From Schinkia azotoformans LMG 9581 (GTDB taxonomy: Bacteria > Bacillota > Bacilli > Bacillales > Bacillaceae_J): a stretch of 38,789 nucleotides of DNA. Where the stretch lies: the NCBI RefSeq assembly GCF_000307855.1, contig NZ_AJLR01000035.1, positions 1-38,789 of the forward strand. Direction: 5' to 3'. The number at the start of each line of letters is the position of its first letter. Position 1 is the first letter of the stretch. The notes beneath the pieces are model-generated. The model ran no database searches. It saw only the letters and a program-made list of their open reading frames with translations, and was not told where the DNA came from. Both the position numbers and the translations under genes were made by a program. This document shows, in pieces, positions 38,408-38,789 of this stretch.

Positions 38408-38704
38408 CTAATAGAAAGTTTTTGGTGCTTTTACTTCAGCTTCAATTTCATCATCGTCATGATAATTGGTCCGAAAATAGCGAACAAGAATAACATCGGT
38501 ACCAATTTTTACGATATTACTCCATGGGACTACAACCTCATCATTTTTTCCGAAAAACCCCATCATTTTTGAACCAGTTTGAATAATGATCGCATCGATT
38601 TTACCTGTTACTAAATTTATATCTAAATCCGTAATGTTCCCTAATTTTTTTCCATCAGCAACATTAACAACATCTTTAATTTGGAAATCAGTTATCGTAA
38701 GCAT
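38408..38704 (-). CDS. ylmC: PRC-barrel protein YlmC/YmxH family
   Basis: The roughly 98-residue protein (start MLTITDFQIKDVVNVAD, with GAGGTGG upstream; an ATG two codons earlier is possible) has a single PRC-barrel domain: VNVADGKKLGNITDLDINLV and GKIDAIIIQTGS, then VVVPWSNIVKIGTDVILV. The family is small, soluble, and often sporulation-linked through its neighbour sigG. Its tail is acidic (YHDDDEIEAEV). The position upstream of ylmD agrees with B. subtilis. Its molecular role is not known. Confidence 0.88.
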   Translation of the reverse strand: MLTITDFQIKDVVNVADGKKLGNITDLDINLVTGKIDAIIIQTGSKMMGFFGKNDEVVVPWSNIVKIGTDVILVRYFRTNYHDDDEIEAEVKAPKTFY

Positions 38705-38789
38705 ATTCATTCCACCTCTTTCCCTACAAATATATGAAATGAAAGGCTTGGACTATGATTGAAGTGAACCAAAATAAAGTAGGGAAACC

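Overview
The window is from a low-GC Firmicute of the family Bacillaceae. The right part (about 17.7-38.7 kb, all on the minus strand) has the B. subtilis-like order ylmC-ylmD-ylmE-sepF-ylmG-ylmH-divIVA-ileS-ylyA-lspA-rluD family-pyrR-pyrP-pyrB-pyrC-carA-carB-pyrK-pyrD-pyrF-pyrE. Its control elements can be read directly: an ileS T-box leader with a strong promoter, a consensus promoter for the pyr operon placed right against the rluD stop codon, and two PyrR-type attenuators, one before pyrR and one between pyrP and pyrB. I cannot name the species from sequence alone.

The left part (1-17.7 kb) is an AT-rich accessory region downstream of pyrE. Its core is a complete quorum-sensing cassette on the minus strand: comQ (5711-6619), a short comX (5509-5673, about 54 codons, C-terminus ...SSFWL), comP (3076-5415) and comA (2395-3060). 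Upstream of comQ is a perfect ComA box, TTGCGG-N4-CCGCAA, inside a larger symmetric arrangement. Related box clusters recur at 10439-10627 and 17272-17462 as two copies of one ~180-bp module.

The main new observation is a three-step ladder. Each ComA-box region is paired with a copy of the 3' end of pyrE and its terminator: unit A is the real pyrE (17771-18403), unit B a near-complete second pyrE (12463-13083), and unit C a deleted pyrE scrap (7441-7535). A small plus-strand ORF lies beside the terminator in unit A (17580-17729), survives as a broken remnant in unit C (about 7270-7412), and is missing in unit B, where an IS3-family element sits. Between the steps are secreted or membrane cargo: a trypsin-like protease gene with an amber stop, a lipoprotein, a copper-amine-oxidase-type domain protein with a broken signal peptide, other exported proteins of unknown function, and several decayed transposons. 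My inference is that the pyrE 3' region has acted repeatedly as an anchor for tandem duplication or insertion of ComA-responsive modules.

Functionally, the right half makes UMP from bicarbonate, glutamine, aspartate and PRPP under PyrR attenuation, next to cell-division genes (sepF, divIVA). The left half would make and sense an isoprenylated peptide and switch on ComA-dependent genes. Many cargo genes are damaged, so the island looks partly decayed, but comQXPA itself reads as intact.
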